This document shows, piece after piece, positions 17,532-28,050 of a stretch of 64,000 bases of DNA. The first letter of the stretch is position 1. Each line of letters opens with the position of its first letter. The position numbers and the translations under genes were made by a program. This DNA is from Phyllobacterium sp. OV277 (GTDB lineage Bacteria > Pseudomonadota > Alphaproteobacteria > Rhizobiales > Rhizobiaceae). The DNA lies in NCBI RefSeq assembly GCF_900104355.1, contig NZ_FNIY01000013.1, positions 23,618 through 87,617 of the forward strand. The letters run 5' to 3'. The notes below the pieces were generated by a model, which was given only the letters and a program-made list of their open reading frames with translations, did not search any database and had not been told where the DNA came from.

Positions 17532-18752
17532 GTGGCGGCAGGTACAGACGACAGACAGATGCGGGTAGCAGCCGTCATTGTGGCGGCTGGTCGCGGAGAA
17601 CGCGCGGGCCAAAGCGTTGAAGGACCAAAGCAATATCGCAAGATCGGCGGTGAAGCGGTTCTGGCGCATACGCTGCGTGCTTTTCTCGGCTGTCCGTTCA
17701 TCGATCATGTCGTTGTGGTCATCCACAAGGAAGACGAAACGCTTTTTGCGCAGGCAGCCGGTGATTATGCCCTGCAGGTGACGAAAGTCACGGGCGGACC
17801 GACACGGCAGGAATCAACCCGGCTTGGACTGCTTGCCCTCAAAGACAACGCTCCGGATCACGTGCTTATCCATGATGGCGTGCGCCCTTTCATCTCCGCT
17901 GATCTGCTTGAACGGGTGATCTTCAATCTGACACCACATATTGGTGTTCTGCCGGTACTTGCCGTTTCCGATACGCTGAAGGCAGCGGGCCATGATGCCA
18001 TGGTCAGCGCCACGGTTCCGCGTGCCGGGCTTTATGCCGCCCAAACGCCGCAGGCTTTCCCCTATGAGCCGATCATGGCGGCGCATGATGCAGCATTCGC
18101 CATTGGCCGCTCTGATTTCACCGATGATTCCGCCATTGCCGAATGGCAGGGTCTGCCGGTGCGCATTGTCGAGGGCTCGGCTGACAACACGAAACTCACC
18201 TGGGCAAAGGATATTGATATGGCTGATGACCGCCTGTCCGAGAGACATGCCGCCTTTCCGGATGTGCGCACCGGCAATGGCTACGATGTCCACTCCTTCG
18301 AACCCGGCAATGGTGTGACGCTTGCCGGTGTGTTCATCGAACATGACCGCAAGCTCAACGGCCATTCCGATGCGGATGTGGCATTGCATGCTTTGACCGA
18401 TGCCCTGCTGGCCACACGCGGCGCTGGCGATATCGGCACGCATTTCCCGCCATCCGATCCACAATGGAAAGGCGCTGCCTCACATATTTTTGTCGAACAT
18501 GCGGTAAAGATCGTCAAAGCAGCGGGCGGACGGATTGCCAATGCGGATATCACCCTGATCTGCGAAGAACCGAAAGTTGGTCCTCATCGCGCGGCAATGA
18601 CCGCAGCTCTGTCAAAAATGCTTGGAATTACGCCCGACCGCGTTTCGGTCAAGGCGACAACCAACGAGAAACTGGGCTTTATCGGCCGCAAGGAAGGCAT
18701 TGCCGCCATCGCCACTGCGTCGGTGATCTATCCCGGTGGTTTACCGGAATGA
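17532..18752 (+). CDS. ispDF: Bifunctional IspD/IspF (MEP isoprenoid pathway)
   Basis: A fusion of two enzymes of the non-mevalonate isoprenoid pathway. The N-terminal half (to about residue 235) is IspD, CTP:2-C-methyl-D-erythritol-4-phosphate cytidylyltransferase, with [12 protein letters not shown] and [11 protein letters not shown]. The C-terminal half is IspF, the cyclodiphosphate synthase, with [12 protein letters not shown] and the metal-binding [14 protein letters not shown]. This fusion is common in alphaproteobacteria. The GTG at 17532 is chosen because GGAGAG stands 4 bases before it; a TTG at 17511 is in frame but has no such site. The stop overlaps the next gene by 4 bases. Confidence 0.95.
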   Translation: MAAGTDDRQMRVAAVIVAAGRGERAGQSVEGPKQYRKIGGEAVLAHTLRAFLGCPFIDHVVVVIHKEDETLFAQAAGDYALQVTKVTGGPTRQESTRLGLLALKDNAPDHVLIHDGVRPFISADLLERVIFNLTPHIGVLPVLAVSDTLKAAGHDAMVSATVPRAGLYAAQTPQAFPYEPIMAAHDAAFAIGRSDFTDDSAIAEWQGLPVRIVEGSADNTKLTWAKDIDMADDRLSERHAAFPDVRTGNGYDVHSFEPGNGVTLAGVFIEHDRKLNGHSDADVALHALTDALLATRGAGDIGTHFPPSDPQWKGAASHIFVEHAVKIVKAAGGRIANADITLICEEPKVGPHRAAMTAALSKMLGITPDRVSVKATTNEKLGFIGRKEGIAAIATASVIYPGGLPE

Positions 18753-19240
18753 GCGGGCTGATTGCGGAGGTAAAGGCCATCGCGGTTCTGGAAGCGTGCC
18801 GTCCCAAAGGCATTTTGCTGGCGACAGCGGAATCCTGCACGGGCGGCCTGATTGCGGCCTCCCTTACCGATATATCAGGTTCGTCCGACGTGGTGGATCG
18901 CGGCTTCGTCACGTACTCCAATGAAGCCAAGCACGACATGCTTGGTGTCTCCTCGGAACTCATAGACACACATGGCGCTGTCTCCGAGGAAGTGGCGCTT
19001 GCCATGGCGGCGGGTGCGTTGAAGCATTCCCGTGCGGGAATTGCAGTGTCAGTTACAGGTGTTGCCGGTCCCGGCGGCGGTTCCGCCGCAAAACCGGTTG
19101 GGCTTGTCTGGTTTGGCGTCGTCCTCAAAGGACAGGCACCACAGGCTGTGCGCCATATTTTCCCGGATCATGGCCGCGCAAGCATCCGTCACGCCGCGGT
19201 TAATACGGCGCTCGATCTGGTGCTCAAAATACTTGCCTGA
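18749..19240 (+). CDS. pncC: Nicotinamide-nucleotide amidase (CinA C-terminal domain, PncC)
   Basis: A 163-residue stand-alone CinA-C domain. The signature [20 protein letters not shown] and the [20 protein letters not shown] loop are intact. PncC deamidates nicotinamide mononucleotide to nicotinate mononucleotide in pyridine nucleotide salvage; no N-terminal COG1058 domain is present. It overlaps the ispDF stop by 4 bases (ATGA), so it is co-translated with it, an arrangement often found in this order. Confidence 0.9.
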   Translation: MSGLIAEVKAIAVLEACRPKGILLATAESCTGGLIAASLTDISGSSDVVDRGFVTYSNEAKHDMLGVSSELIDTHGAVSEEVALAMAAGALKHSRAGIAVSVTGVAGPGGGSAAKPVGLVWFGVVLKGQAPQAVRHIFPDHGRASIRHAAVNTALDLVLKILA

Positions 19241-19242
19241 AA

Positions 19243-19674
19243 TCAGCTGCGCGTTACCCGGTAAGCCATACCAATTGCTTCCGGTGTCACAGGCTCAAAG
19301 CCGAATTTTGCATAGAGATATTTTGCCGGACCGTCAGCGACGAGACTGACATAAGCCCCCTCCTGCGCTTCCGCATCCAGATATGCCTTTAACGCTGTCA
19401 TGATCTTTTTGCCAAGCCCGCGTGCCTGATGATCAGGGTCAACGGCAATATCCACCACCTGATAAAAACAGCCGCGATCGCCGACGATACGGCCCATGCC
19501 GACAGCCATGCCATCCAGTTTGATGGTCACACCGCAAATCGTATTCGGCAAGCCTATAGCCGCCGCTTCCCTGCTCTTTGGGCTCAGGCCCGAGATCAGA
19601 CGCAACCGGCAGTAATCGTCAATGGATGGCGTTTCCATATGAACTGAAAAATCGGACTCACTGCGGCGCATCAT
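19243..19674 (-). CDS. GNAT family N-acetyltransferase
   Basis: A 143-residue acetyltransferase of the GCN5 fold. The acetyl-CoA loop is visible as VDPDHQARGLGKKIM (Q/RxxGxG/A type), preceded by the strand GDRGCFYQVVDIAV and followed by YAKFGFEPVTPEAIGM, the usual C-terminal element. The acceptor substrate is unknown. It converges on pncC with only 2 bases between stops. Upstream lies a palindromic repeat. Confidence 0.88.
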   Translation of the reverse strand: MMRRSESDFSVHMETPSIDDYCRLRLISGLSPKSREAAAIGLPNTICGVTIKLDGMAVGMGRIVGDRGCFYQVVDIAVDPDHQARGLGKKIMTALKAYLDAEAQEGAYVSLVADGPAKYLYAKFGFEPVTPEAIGMAYRVTRS

Positions 19675-19759
19675 TGTCTCCCATGCTGATTGCGCTCTTG
19701 CTTTAGCTGAATCGGCCAGACGCGATCAATCGCTTGATGTGCCAAAAATATTGCAGGTT

Positions 19760-19878
19760 CGTGGTTCGACAAGCTCACCATGAGGGAGAGTGATGATGAA
19801 AGGGAGCCAAGATTTGCTACATTGGTCACCATCTTTGCAACCCACCCCTCTCCCTCATGGTGAGCTTGTCGAACCACG
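19760..19878. repeat. Palindromic repeat element, copy A
   Basis: A perfect 31-base inverted repeat (19760-19790 and 19848-19878), with arms containing TTCGACAAGCTCACCATGAG and its complement, encloses a 57-base centre. It fills the 304-base gap between the acetyltransferase and ratA genes. Related copies lie at 28524-28658 and 29227-29360. It could fold into a long RNA or DNA hairpin and may end transcription from both sides. No protein is encoded. Confidence 0.85.
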
Positions 19879-19978
19879 CGCGATTGGTTTGCAACTTTTG
19901 CAGATAACAACGTTGCCCCCATGAGAATAGGCAATCAGCAGCATATACTTAGCCGGAGAAATAAATCAAACATGGGCT

Positions 19979-20437
19979 CTAAGGCCCCCGCCCATAAATC
20001 TGGTCAGCGCGTTTTTCAAAGGCTTCGGTGAATTTCCTAAAGGCAATATCGAACATCGATCCCATCAAAAAACCGAGTGTGCGGCTTTTGAATTCATAAT
20101 CGATATAGAATTTTACCTCGGAATGCTCAGGATTGCCCAATGGCACGAACTGCCATTTATTGTCGAGATAACGGAAGGGGCCATCGATATATTTGGTCTC
20201 GATGACCTTCTCATCCGGCTTGAGCAGAACCTGGCTGGTAAATGTCTCGCGGATAAGTTTGTAGCCAACAGTCATATCGGCAATCAGCAGGGTCTTGCCA
20301 TCCCGCTCCTTGCGCGAGCGTACTTTCAGGCTCTCGCACATGGGCAGAAACTGCGGATAGCTTTCCACATCGGCGACCAGATCAAACATCTGCTCGGCCC
20401 GATGCACCACGGGGCGTGTCGTATCGAATTTCGGCAT
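19979..20437 (-). CDS. RatA/Coq10-type START-domain protein
   Basis: A 152-residue protein of the polyketide cyclase/START superfamily, RatA/COQ10 group (MFDLVADVESYPQFLPMCES, VGYKLIRETFTSQVLL, IDYEFKSRTLGFLMG). In Proteobacteria this family is annotated both as ubiquinone-binding Coq10 homologue and as RatA, a toxin acting on ribosome subunit joining; no antitoxin gene lies beside it here, so a lipid- or quinone-binding role is more likely. It lies 4 bases behind lipA on the same strand, an order widely kept in alphaproteobacteria. Confidence 0.88.
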   Translation of the reverse strand: MPKFDTTRPVVHRAEQMFDLVADVESYPQFLPMCESLKVRSRKERDGKTLLIADMTVGYKLIRETFTSQVLLKPDEKVIETKYIDGPFRYLDNKWQFVPLGNPEHSEVKFYIDYEFKSRTLGFLMGSMFDIAFRKFTEAFEKRADQIYGRGP

Positions 20438-20441
20438 TCAG

Positions 20442-21410
20442 TTAGCTTCTGTTGGCGTGCAGCGCCTCGCGTGCAGCCTTCAGCTTGGCAAAATCGTCAC
20501 CCGCATGGTGCGATGAACGGGTCAGCGGGCTCGATGCAACCACAAGGAAACCCTTGGTCTTGGCAATCGTCGCGTAGGATTTGAATTCATCCGGCGTGAC
20601 ATAGTTGAGAACCGGGTGATGCTTGCGCGTTGGCTGCAGATACTGGCCAATGGTCATGAAATCCACATTGGCAGAACGCAGATCATCCATAAGCTGCAGA
20701 ACTTCGTTCCGCTCTTCGCCAAGACCGACCATGATGCCGGATTTGGTGAAAATTGTCGGATCAAGTTCCTTCACCCGCTGCAACAGGCGGATAGAGTGGA
20801 AGTAACGGGCACCCGGGCGCACTTTGAGATAATTGGACGGCACGGTTTCGAGATTGTGGTTGAACACATCAGGACGCGCAGCAACAACGATCTCCAGAGC
20901 GCCATCCTTGCGCAGGAAATCCGGTGTCAGGATTTCTACAGTGGTGCCGGGTGAAATCTCGCGGATTGCGTTGATGACGTCGGCAAAATGCTGGGCACCA
21001 CCATCGGGCAGATCATCACGATCAACGGAGGTGATAACAACGTGGGTCAGACCCATCTTCTTGACGGCCTTTCCGACATTTTTAGGCTCGTTCGGATCAA
21101 GCGCCGTCGGCAAGCCTGTTGCAACATTGCAGAACGCGCAGGCGCGTGTGCAAATCTCGCCCATGATCATGAAGGTCGCGTGCTTCTTGTCCCAGCATTC
21201 ACCAATATTGGGGCAGCCAGCCTCTTCGCAAACCGTCACGAGATTGTGCGAACGGACGATATCGCGCGTTTCCGAATAGCCCTTGGAAACAGGCGCCTTG
21301 ACGCGAATCCAATCCGGCTTCTTCAGAAGCTCCGTATCCGGTCGATGCGCCTTTTCAGGATGCCGCAGGCGCCGTTTTTGATCGATCGTATCGAGAACCG
21401 TTACCATCAC
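20442..21410 (-). CDS. lipA: Lipoyl synthase LipA
   Basis: A 322-residue radical SAM enzyme that inserts two sulfur atoms into the octanoyl chain on lipoyl domains. Both iron-sulfur sites are visible: the auxiliary cluster [12 protein letters not shown] and the radical-SAM triad CTRACAFC, with the C-terminal [11 protein letters not shown] serine ligand region. Its products are the lipoyl domains of the E2 and E1-beta subunits encoded just downstream in coordinate terms, which makes functional sense of the cluster. Confidence 0.97.
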   Translation of the reverse strand: MMVTVLDTIDQKRRLRHPEKAHRPDTELLKKPDWIRVKAPVSKGYSETRDIVRSHNLVTVCEEAGCPNIGECWDKKHATFMIMGEICTRACAFCNVATGLPTALDPNEPKNVGKAVKKMGLTHVVITSVDRDDLPDGGAQHFADVINAIREISPGTTVEILTPDFLRKDGALEIVVAARPDVFNHNLETVPSNYLKVRPGARYFHSIRLLQRVKELDPTIFTKSGIMVGLGEERNEVLQLMDDLRSANVDFMTIGQYLQPTRKHHPVLNYVTPDEFKSYATIAKTKGFLVVASSPLTRSSHHAGDDFAKLKAAREALHANRS

Positions 21411-21416
21411 AATGTC

Positions 21417-21698
21417 CTAGTTTGAGGATCTGGCTTTGCCAAAAATCCACAGAATGATAATTGCACCAGCAGTCGCAACGATCAGATTTCCAAAAAAGCC
21501 GTAAAAGTTGAAATTCAACAATCCGGCAAGTGTGCCACCGACGAAAGACCCGGCAATACCAACAAGAATATTGGTGAACAAGCCGTGATTTCGGTTCATC
21601 GCTTTCTCAGCGATATATCCTGCGATGAAACCGATGAGCAGCATTCCGAAGAAACCGACCCCTGGCATGCTCATGATACTGACTGGTTGATCTGTCAT
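21417..21698 (-). CDS. GlsB/YeaQ/YmgE family small membrane protein
   Basis: A 93-residue protein with three membrane helices and the family pattern GMLLIGFIAGYIAEKAMNR and GIAGSFVGGTLAGLLN. These small proteins are linked to stress responses and were once called transglycosylase-associated; their biochemical role is unknown. The ATG at 21698 follows GAGCAGAG, so this start is preferred to longer frames, whose extra sequence is not protein-like. It lies 6 bases ahead of lipA. Confidence 0.8.
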   Translation of the reverse strand: MTDQPVSIMSMPGVGFFGMLLIGFIAGYIAEKAMNRNHGLFTNILVGIAGSFVGGTLAGLLNFNFYGFFGNLIVATAGAIIILWIFGKARSSN

Positions 21699-21709
21699 CT
21701 CTGCTCGCT

Positions 21710-21973
21710 CTATCGTCCTGACGCAATTGCAATGGCACGAAACACCAGAGCCCATATAACACCGAAAAGAAAACCGCCCAACCCGCAGGCCACAGTCACT
21801 GTCCAGACACCGGCCCAACCGCCAATGGCCGTGCCATTGATGGATATGGTGTTGCCGGAAAGCAGACTCAAGGCGGATGCGGCAAACCCCAGCCCAAAGC
21901 CGATCAGTGTCGACCATTTGAGGATTGCCCATGACAGGCGAATCCAGGGTTTGCTATCCTTGATGGTGACCAA
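21710..21973 (-). CDS. Small membrane protein, unknown function
   Basis: An 87-residue protein with two to three hydrophobic segments (STLIGFGLGFAASALSLL and TVACGLGGFLFGVIWALVF) and a short charged N-terminus. I do not recognise the family. It sits between lpd and the YeaQ-type gene, same strand, with 11-23-base gaps, so it is probably part of the lpd-lipA transcript. It probably lies in the inner membrane. Confidence 0.6.
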   Translation of the reverse strand: MVTIKDSKPWIRLSWAILKWSTLIGFGLGFAASALSLLSGNTISINGTAIGGWAGVWTVTVACGLGGFLFGVIWALVFRAIAIASGR

Positions 21974-21996
21974 CGGGCCGGTAATCCTTTCACATA

Positions 21997-23442
21997 TCAG
22001 GCGTTCAAAACGCGTCCATAGGCATCCAGCACGCTTTCCTTCATCGTCTCCGACAATGTCGGATGCGGGAAGATCGTATGCATCAGTTCTTCTTCGGTGG
22101 TTTCAAGGTTCATCGCGACGACAAAGCCCTGAATGAGTTCAGTGACTTCCGCACCAACCAGATGCGCGCCCAAAAGCTGACCCGTTTTCTTGTCGAAAAC
22201 CGTTTTCACCATGCCCTGATCTTCACCAAGCGCAATCGCCTTGCCATTGGCAACGAAGGGGAAGCGGCCGACGCGGATATCGTAGCCTTCGGCTTTGGCC
22301 TTGGCTTCTGTCAGACCAACGGAAGCAACCTGCGGGTTGCAATAGGTGCAGCCCGGGATCTTGGCCTTGTCCATCGGATGGACATTCGGCAATCCGGCGA
22401 TTTTTTCCACGCAGATGACAGCCTCGTGCTCGGCCTTGTGCGCCAGCATGGGCGGACCAGCCACATCGCCAATGGCATAAACGCCGGGAACATTGGTCTT
22501 GCCATAGGGATCGATGACAATGCAGCCGCGATCCGTCTTGATCCCAAGCGCTTCAAGGCCAATATTTTCAATATTGCCCTGAACGCCGACAGCCGAAACC
22601 ATACGGTCAGCGGTGATCTTTTCGACCTTGCCATCCTTCTTTTCCACATGGGCGGTGATCGAGTTGGCTGATTTTTCAACCTTGGTGACCTTGGCATCAA
22701 GGATGATCTTCATGCCCTGCTTTTCAAACTGCTTGCGGGCGAAGTTGGAAATCTCCGTATCTTCGACAGGCATGACCTGCGACATCACTTCGACCACAGT
22801 CACATCAACACCCATGGTGCGATAGAACGAGGCGAATTCGATACCGATAGCGCCCGAGCCCATGACCAGCAGCGACTTTGGCATTTCTTCCGGCTTCATC
22901 GCCTCGAAATAGGTCCAGATCAGCTTGCCATCCGGCTCGATACCCGGCAGCGCGCGGGGACGGGCGCCGGTTGCAATGATAATGTGTTTTGCCGTGTAGG
23001 TGCCCTCGCCCAAGGCGTTCTTGGGCAATGGTGCCTGCGGCTCCATCGGCTTCTTGGTGGTCTTGGAAACGATGATTTCACCCGGCTTGGTCAGCTTGGC
23101 TTCGCCCCAGATGACATCGACCTTGTTCTTCTTCATCAGGAAGCCGACGCCGCCATTCATCCGCTCGGCAATGCCGCGCGAGCGCGCGACGATTGCCTTG
23201 AGGTCAGCTGTTACGCTGCCTTCGATCTTCAGGCCGTAATTCTTGGCATGTTCGGCATAGTGAAAGATTTCGGCCGAGCGAAGCAGCGCCTTGGTGGGGA
23301 TACAGCCCCAGTTGGAGCAGATACCGGCAAGATGCTCGCGCTCCACAATGGCGGTTTTCAATCCCAGCTGCGCGGAACGGATGGCAGCGATATAGCCGCC
23401 CGGACCGGAACCAATGATGATCACGTCGTAATTATTGGCCAA
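21997..23442 (-). CDS. lpdA: Dihydrolipoamide dehydrogenase (E3 of pyruvate dehydrogenase)
   Basis: A 481-residue FAD enzyme that reoxidises lipoyl groups and makes NADH. It has the N-terminal FAD fold (DVIIIGSGPGGYIAAIRSAQ), the redox disulfide CSNWGC, an NAD fold (VMGSGAIGIEFASFYR), the second FAD motif YAIGDVAGPPMLAHKA and the active-site base in FPHPTLSETM. The redox motif has Trp where most E3 proteins have Val, a variation seen in alphaproteobacterial enzymes. It lies in the pdh cluster, so it is most likely the E3 of that complex. Confidence 0.96.
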   Translation of the reverse strand: MANNYDVIIIGSGPGGYIAAIRSAQLGLKTAIVEREHLAGICSNWGCIPTKALLRSAEIFHYAEHAKNYGLKIEGSVTADLKAIVARSRGIAERMNGGVGFLMKKNKVDVIWGEAKLTKPGEIIVSKTTKKPMEPQAPLPKNALGEGTYTAKHIIIATGARPRALPGIEPDGKLIWTYFEAMKPEEMPKSLLVMGSGAIGIEFASFYRTMGVDVTVVEVMSQVMPVEDTEISNFARKQFEKQGMKIILDAKVTKVEKSANSITAHVEKKDGKVEKITADRMVSAVGVQGNIENIGLEALGIKTDRGCIVIDPYGKTNVPGVYAIGDVAGPPMLAHKAEHEAVICVEKIAGLPNVHPMDKAKIPGCTYCNPQVASVGLTEAKAKAEGYDIRVGRFPFVANGKAIALGEDQGMVKTVFDKKTGQLLGAHLVGAEVTELIQGFVVAMNLETTEEELMHTIFPHPTLSETMKESVLDAYGRVLNA

Positions 23443-23466
23443 GACTCGGGTCCTCCTAAGACTGAA

Positions 23467-24105
23467 CTAAATATCGAGTATGCCTCGAACGATTGGTGCA
23501 ATGGCTTTGCCGATTGCCCGTGTATTGTCTCTATCCAGATGCACGCCATCGACAGGCGATGTTTTTGCCACCGATCCCGCATCGAAAAAGCCGCAAGCGG
23601 CCTCTTTGGCGGCATCGTCATAATAGGCTGAGAGCAGGCGCGACTGCTCTATACCCTGCTCGAACACCAGCCTGAATTCCGGCCCGCCTGCCTCACCCAG
23701 TGCTGGCGGCGACATGATCAGGATATCAGGTGCTTTCACACCAAGCTGGTAAGGCGCAGTGCGCACAATTTCGATCAGCCGCTGCATACCGCGCTTGGTG
23801 CCCAATGCATTGCCGCAGATAAATGTCTTCATGTCGTTGGTGCCGAGCATGATGATGACCAGATCAAGCGGGAAATGCGTGCCAAGCGCCGTGGTTAGCG
23901 TCTTGGCAGCATTGCGCTCAAATCCTGAAAGATGATCATCGAAGGCGGTTGTCCGCCCGTTCAGACCATCGGCAACAATATTCACGTTGCTGCCAAGCTC
24001 CGCCTGCAATACCTGCGGCCAGCGGTCCTCCAGCGCATGACGCCCTGACCCGTCAGGGATATACCCCCAGGTCAGAGAATCGCCATAGCAGAGAACCGTT
24101 TTCAT
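23467..24105 (-). CDS. SGNH/GDSL hydrolase (arylesterase/acyltransferase type)
   Basis: A 212-residue lipase-like hydrolase with all four SGNH blocks: the nucleophile in CYGDSLTWGY, GLNGRTTAFDD, the IIMLGTNDMK oxyanion block and the DGVHLD catalytic pair. Sequence and length fit the group of cytosolic arylesterases that includes the Mycobacterium smegmatis acyltransferase MsAcT. No signal peptide is present. It sits between pdhC and lpdA with gaps of 8 and 24 bases, so it is probably co-transcribed with them, though its role there is not known. Confidence 0.88.
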   Translation of the reverse strand: MKTVLCYGDSLTWGYIPDGSGRHALEDRWPQVLQAELGSNVNIVADGLNGRTTAFDDHLSGFERNAAKTLTTALGTHFPLDLVIIMLGTNDMKTFICGNALGTKRGMQRLIEIVRTAPYQLGVKAPDILIMSPPALGEAGGPEFRLVFEQGIEQSRLLSAYYDDAAKEAACGFFDAGSVAKTSPVDGVHLDRDNTRAIGKAIAPIVRGILDI

Positions 24106-24113
24106 CGGCGGCC

Positions 24114-25466
24114 TCAGACCAGCATGCCCATCGGGTTTTCGATGTGGCGCTTGAAGGCCTGCGCAAGCTCGGCACCCAAGGCTCCATCGACGGCGCGGTG
24201 ATCGGTCGACAGCGTCACGGACATGACCGTGGCAACCTTGATCTCACCCTTCTTGACGACGGCCCGCTCCTCACCCGCACCGATTGCCAGAATGGTGGCA
24301 TGTGGCGGGTTGATGATGGCGGCAAAATCCTTGACGCCAAACATACCGAGGTTGGAAACAGCCGTTGTACCGCCCTGATATTCCTCAGGCTTCAACTTGC
24401 GATCACGCGCGCGCTTGGCCAGATCCTTCATCTCGTTAGAGATGGTGGACAGGGTCTTTTCTTCGGCCTTGCGGATGATCGGTGTGATCAGTCCGCCGGG
24501 GATCGAAACGGCAACACCCACATCGGAATGCTTGTGCTTGACCATGTTGGCTTCGGTCCAGGATACGTTTGCATCCGGCACGTCGCGCAGGGCCAGAGCC
24601 ATCGCCTTGATGATCATGTCATTGACCGACAGCTTGTAGGCTGGGACATCGCCCTTTTCGGTCTTGCGCATTGGCGATGCCGCATTGATCTGCGCACGCA
24701 GCGCCAGAAGCGCATCGAGTTCACAATCAACTGTCAAATAGAAATGCGGAACGGTTGATTTTGCTTCGAGCAGGCGCTTGGCAATCGTCTTGCGCATGCC
24801 GTCATGCGGCACCAGCTCGTAGGAACCTGCCTCAAACAGTTTTAGCACCGTGTCATCAGACATAGGCTTCGGCGCTGCTGCCGGTGCAGCGGATGCTGCG
24901 GCGGCAGGCGCGGCTGCCTTGGCGCCACCGCCAGAGATTGCTGCTTCAACGTCCTTCTTGATCACGCGGCCATGGGGGCCGGAACCCGTAACGGCAGCCA
25001 GATCAATCCCGGCATCCTTGGCTATGCGGCGTGCCAGCGGTGACGAGAAACTGCGGTCGCCAGACTTTGCTGGAGCAGCAGCAGCCGGGGCTGCTGCAGG
25101 TGCTGGAGCGGCTTCTGGCTTCTTTTCTTCCTTGGGCGCTTCGGCTGTCGCTGGAGCAGTTGCAGCCTCTGCCTTGGCGGGAGCAGCGTCACCGCCACCC
25201 TTGGCAGCAGCAGCAACATCTTCGCCCTCGCCTGCCAGAATGGCGATCAACGCATTGACCTTGACGCCTTCAGTACCGGCAGGAACGACGATCTTGGCAA
25301 CAGTGCCCTCATCGACAGCTTCGACTTCCATCGTTGCCTTGTCGGTTTCGATCTCGGCAATCACATCGCCGGGACCAACCTTATCGCCTTCCTTGACAAG
25401 CCATTTGGCGAGATTGCCCTCTTCCATCGTGGGAGAAAGCGCCGGCATGGTGATATTGATCGGCAT
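24114..25466 (-). CDS. pdhC: Dihydrolipoamide acetyltransferase (E2 of pyruvate dehydrogenase)
   Basis: A 450-residue E2 subunit: one lipoyl domain (residues 1-80, lipoylated Lys in [17 protein letters not shown]), an Ala/Pro linker rich in repeated APAA, a peripheral subunit-binding domain (about 143-180, [20 protein letters not shown]), and the catalytic domain ending in [13 protein letters not shown] with the active His and Asp. It passes the acetyl group to CoA. The gene is co-directional with pdhB, 16 bases away. The low-complexity linker explains long open frames on the opposite strand. Confidence 0.97.
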   Translation of the reverse strand: MPINITMPALSPTMEEGNLAKWLVKEGDKVGPGDVIAEIETDKATMEVEAVDEGTVAKIVVPAGTEGVKVNALIAILAGEGEDVAAAAKGGGDAAPAKAEAATAPATAEAPKEEKKPEAAPAPAAAPAAAAPAKSGDRSFSSPLARRIAKDAGIDLAAVTGSGPHGRVIKKDVEAAISGGGAKAAAPAAAASAAPAAAPKPMSDDTVLKLFEAGSYELVPHDGMRKTIAKRLLEAKSTVPHFYLTVDCELDALLALRAQINAASPMRKTEKGDVPAYKLSVNDMIIKAMALALRDVPDANVSWTEANMVKHKHSDVGVAVSIPGGLITPIIRKAEEKTLSTISNEMKDLAKRARDRKLKPEEYQGGTTAVSNLGMFGVKDFAAIINPPHATILAIGAGEERAVVKKGEIKVATVMSVTLSTDHRAVDGALGAELAQAFKRHIENPMGMLV

Positions 25467-25482
25467 ATCGATTTCCTCCCCT

Positions 25483-26877
25483 TTACGCTGTGTATGTCAC
25501 AGCTTTGACGGCCTCGACGATTTCAGCAATGTTCGGCAATGCCAGCTTTTCCAGATTGGCGGCATAGGGCATCGGAACATCCTTACCGGCAATCGTCAGG
25601 ATTGGCGCATCGAGATAATCGAATGCCTGCTGCATGACGCGGGTGGCAATTTCCGTACCGACCGAAGACTGCGGATAGCCTTCCTCGATGGTCACGCAAC
25701 GGCCGGTTTTCTTCACCGATTCCACCACAGTTGGAATATCCATCGGGCGGATCGTGCGCAGATCGATGATCTCCGCATCGATGCCAAGCTTTGTCAGCTC
25801 TTCCGCGGCTTTGACCGTATAGTTCATGCCAATGCCGAAGGAGACGAGCGTAACATCCGTGCCCTTCTTGTGGATGCGGGCCTTGCCGATCGGCAGGACG
25901 AAATCATCAAGCTTCGGCACATCGAAGGAATGACCGTAGAGGATTTCGTTTTCGAGGAAGATAACCGGGTTCGGATCGCGGATTGCAGCCTTGAGCAGAC
26001 CTTTCGCGTCGGCAGCCGTATAGGGCATGACGACTTTCAAGCCCGGAATCTGGCTGTACCATGCGGCATAGCACTGGGAGTGCTGAGCACCAACGCGGGC
26101 AGCCGCACCACTTGGACCACGGAACACCATCGGTGCACCCATCTGGCCACCCGACATATAAAGTGTCTTGGCTGCCGAATTGATGATCTGGTCGATTGCC
26201 TGCATGGCAAAGTTGAAGGTCATGAACTCAACAATCGGACGCAGGCCGGTCATCGCAGCACCCACACCCACACCGGCAAAGCCGTGTTCGGTAATCGGTG
26301 TATCGACAACGCGCTTTGGACCAAATTCGTCGAGCAATCCTTGCGTGATCTTGTAGGCGCCCTGATATTCGGCGACTTCTTCACCCATAACAAAGACGTT
26401 GGGATCACGGCGCATTTCTTCGGCCATGGCGTCGCGCAGTGCTTCGCGCACAGTGGTCGAAACCATTTCAGTGCCTGCCGGAATATCCGGATCAGCGGCA
26501 ACTTCAGCCTTTGGTGCAGCCGGAACGGTTGCAGCAGGCTTTTCAGCTGCGGCTTCCTGCTTTGGTGCTTCTTCCGTCTTGGCAGGCGCTTCGGCAGCAG
26601 CAGCCTTTGGCGCGCTGGCAGCATCGGCGCTTTCGCCTTCGCCAAGCAGAACGGCAATGACCGTGTTGACCTTCACATTGTCGGTGCCTTCGGCAACGAG
26701 AATTTTGCCGATTGTGCCTTCATCGACAGCTTCCACTTCCATCGTCGCCTTGTCGGTTTCGATTTCTGCGAGAACGTCGCCGGAAGTGACCTTGTCACCT
26801 TCCTTAACAAGCCATTTCGACAGTTTGCCCTCTTCCATGGTCGGCGAGAGCGCTGGCATCAGAATATCTACAGGCAT
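25483..26877 (-). CDS. pdhB: Pyruvate dehydrogenase E1 beta with N-terminal lipoyl domain
   Basis: A 464-residue E1-beta subunit with a complete lipoyl domain fused in front (residues 1-80, [17 protein letters not shown] with the lipoylable Lys), a Pro/Ala/Glu linker to about residue 140, and then the transketolase-like core ([40 protein letters not shown]). This extra lipoyl domain is a known trait of alphaproteobacterial complexes. The ATG at 26877 starts the lipoyl domain exactly; the open frame runs 35 codons further but overlaps pdhA. Confidence 0.97.
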   Translation of the reverse strand: MPVDILMPALSPTMEEGKLSKWLVKEGDKVTSGDVLAEIETDKATMEVEAVDEGTIGKILVAEGTDNVKVNTVIAVLLGEGESADAASAPKAAAAEAPAKTEEAPKQEAAAEKPAATVPAAPKAEVAADPDIPAGTEMVSTTVREALRDAMAEEMRRDPNVFVMGEEVAEYQGAYKITQGLLDEFGPKRVVDTPITEHGFAGVGVGAAMTGLRPIVEFMTFNFAMQAIDQIINSAAKTLYMSGGQMGAPMVFRGPSGAAARVGAQHSQCYAAWYSQIPGLKVVMPYTAADAKGLLKAAIRDPNPVIFLENEILYGHSFDVPKLDDFVLPIGKARIHKKGTDVTLVSFGIGMNYTVKAAEELTKLGIDAEIIDLRTIRPMDIPTVVESVKKTGRCVTIEEGYPQSSVGTEIATRVMQQAFDYLDAPILTIAGKDVPMPYAANLEKLALPNIAEIVEAVKAVTYTA

Positions 26878-26890
26878 GATCGCGCCTCCC

Positions 26891-27922
26891 TTAGAGCAGA
26901 ATGTCGGTGTAGAGCTCGGATGCATCCGGCTCCGGATCGGACTGGGCGAAATCCGCTGCATCAGCAACGATATCGCGCACATCCTTATCGATGTTCTTCA
27001 GGTCGTCCTCGGTGGACCAACCTTTTTCGATCAACCGGTTCTTCACCTGCTCAATGGGATCGTGTTCGGAGCGCATTTTCTGCACTTCGTCCTTGGAACG
27101 GTATTTCGCCGGATCAGACATGGAGTGACCGCGATACCGGTAAGTCTGCATTTCCAGGATCATCGGGCCTTTGCCAGAGCGCGCCCATGCCGTGGCTTCC
27201 TCGCCAGCTGCCTGAACCGCACGGACATCCATGCCGTCAACCTGAATACCGGGAATGTTGAAAGAAATGCCGCGACGGGAGAAATCAGTTTCGGCCGAAG
27301 CGCGGGAAACCGAGGTGCCCATGGCGTAGCGATTGTTTTCGATGATGTAGATGACAGGCAGCTTCCACAACGCCGCCATATTGAAGCTTTCGTAAACCTG
27401 ACCCTGGTTGGCAGCGCCATCACCGAAATAAGCCAGAGATACATTGCCGTTTTCGCGATAGCGATTGGCAAAAGCGAGGCCAGTACCGAGCGAGACCTGC
27501 GCACCGACGATACCGTGACCGCCGTAGAAGTTCTTCTCTTTCGAGAACATATGCATGGAGCCGCCCTTGCCCTTGGAAAGGCCGCCGCGGCGTCCGGTCA
27601 ACTCAGCCATCACACCCCGGGCACTCATGCCGCAGGCCAGCATATGGCCATGGTCGCGATAACCGGTAATCACCTGATCACCCTCGATCAGCGCTGCCTG
27701 CATACCGGTGACAACAGCTTCCTGACCGATATAGAGATGGCAGAAACCACCGATAAAACCCATACCGTAAAGCTGACCGGCTTTTTCTTCGAAACGCCGT
27801 ATCAGCAGCATCTCGCGGTAGGCTTCGAGCTCTTGCTCTTTTGTGAACTGGATTGGTTTTGGTGCTTTGACAGCAGAGGTCTGCGCGGGACGCGCAGGGC
27901 TTTTTTTCGCCCTCGTAGCCAT
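26891..27922 (-). CDS. pdhA: Pyruvate dehydrogenase E1 alpha
   Basis: A 343-residue E1-alpha subunit that binds thiamine diphosphate and decarboxylates pyruvate. The cofactor motif [15 protein letters not shown]...IENN is complete, and the phosphorylation-loop region [15 protein letters not shown] is conserved. An N-terminal basic stretch ([12 protein letters not shown]) precedes the domain. It is the first gene of pdhA-pdhB-pdhC, with 13 bases to pdhB. Confidence 0.97.
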   Translation of the reverse strand: MATRAKKSPARPAQTSAVKAPKPIQFTKEQELEAYREMLLIRRFEEKAGQLYGMGFIGGFCHLYIGQEAVVTGMQAALIEGDQVITGYRDHGHMLACGMSARGVMAELTGRRGGLSKGKGGSMHMFSKEKNFYGGHGIVGAQVSLGTGLAFANRYRENGNVSLAYFGDGAANQGQVYESFNMAALWKLPVIYIIENNRYAMGTSVSRASAETDFSRRGISFNIPGIQVDGMDVRAVQAAGEEATAWARSGKGPMILEMQTYRYRGHSMSDPAKYRSKDEVQKMRSEHDPIEQVKNRLIEKGWSTEDDLKNIDKDVRDIVADAADFAQSDPEPDASELYTDILL

Positions 27923-28050
27923 ATCTCACTCCCTGTTATTTTGTCTGGTGACAATAGCAGCAGGAGCAGAACTTACAATATGCAGATTTGAATAAGAGCT
28001 ATGCAAATAAGATGTTCAAAATGCACAATAAAAGGTGAATTAACCGGATA

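Noticed and set aside
19671..19934. A small open frame (87 codons) in the gap upstream of the acetyltransferase
   Set aside because: Most of it lies within palindromic repeat copy A; the peptide is a by-product of the repeat.
19979..20437. A toxin-antitoxin pair based on the RatA-like gene
   Set aside because: No antitoxin (RatB-like) gene is adjacent, and the gene is coupled to lipA as in many alphaproteobacteria, where a Coq10-like role is more likely.
24850..27261. An 803-codon open frame on the plus strand across pdhC and pdhB
   Set aside because: It lies antisense to two certain genes. Its composition mirrors their codon bias and Ala/Pro linkers, and it has no family match that I recognise.
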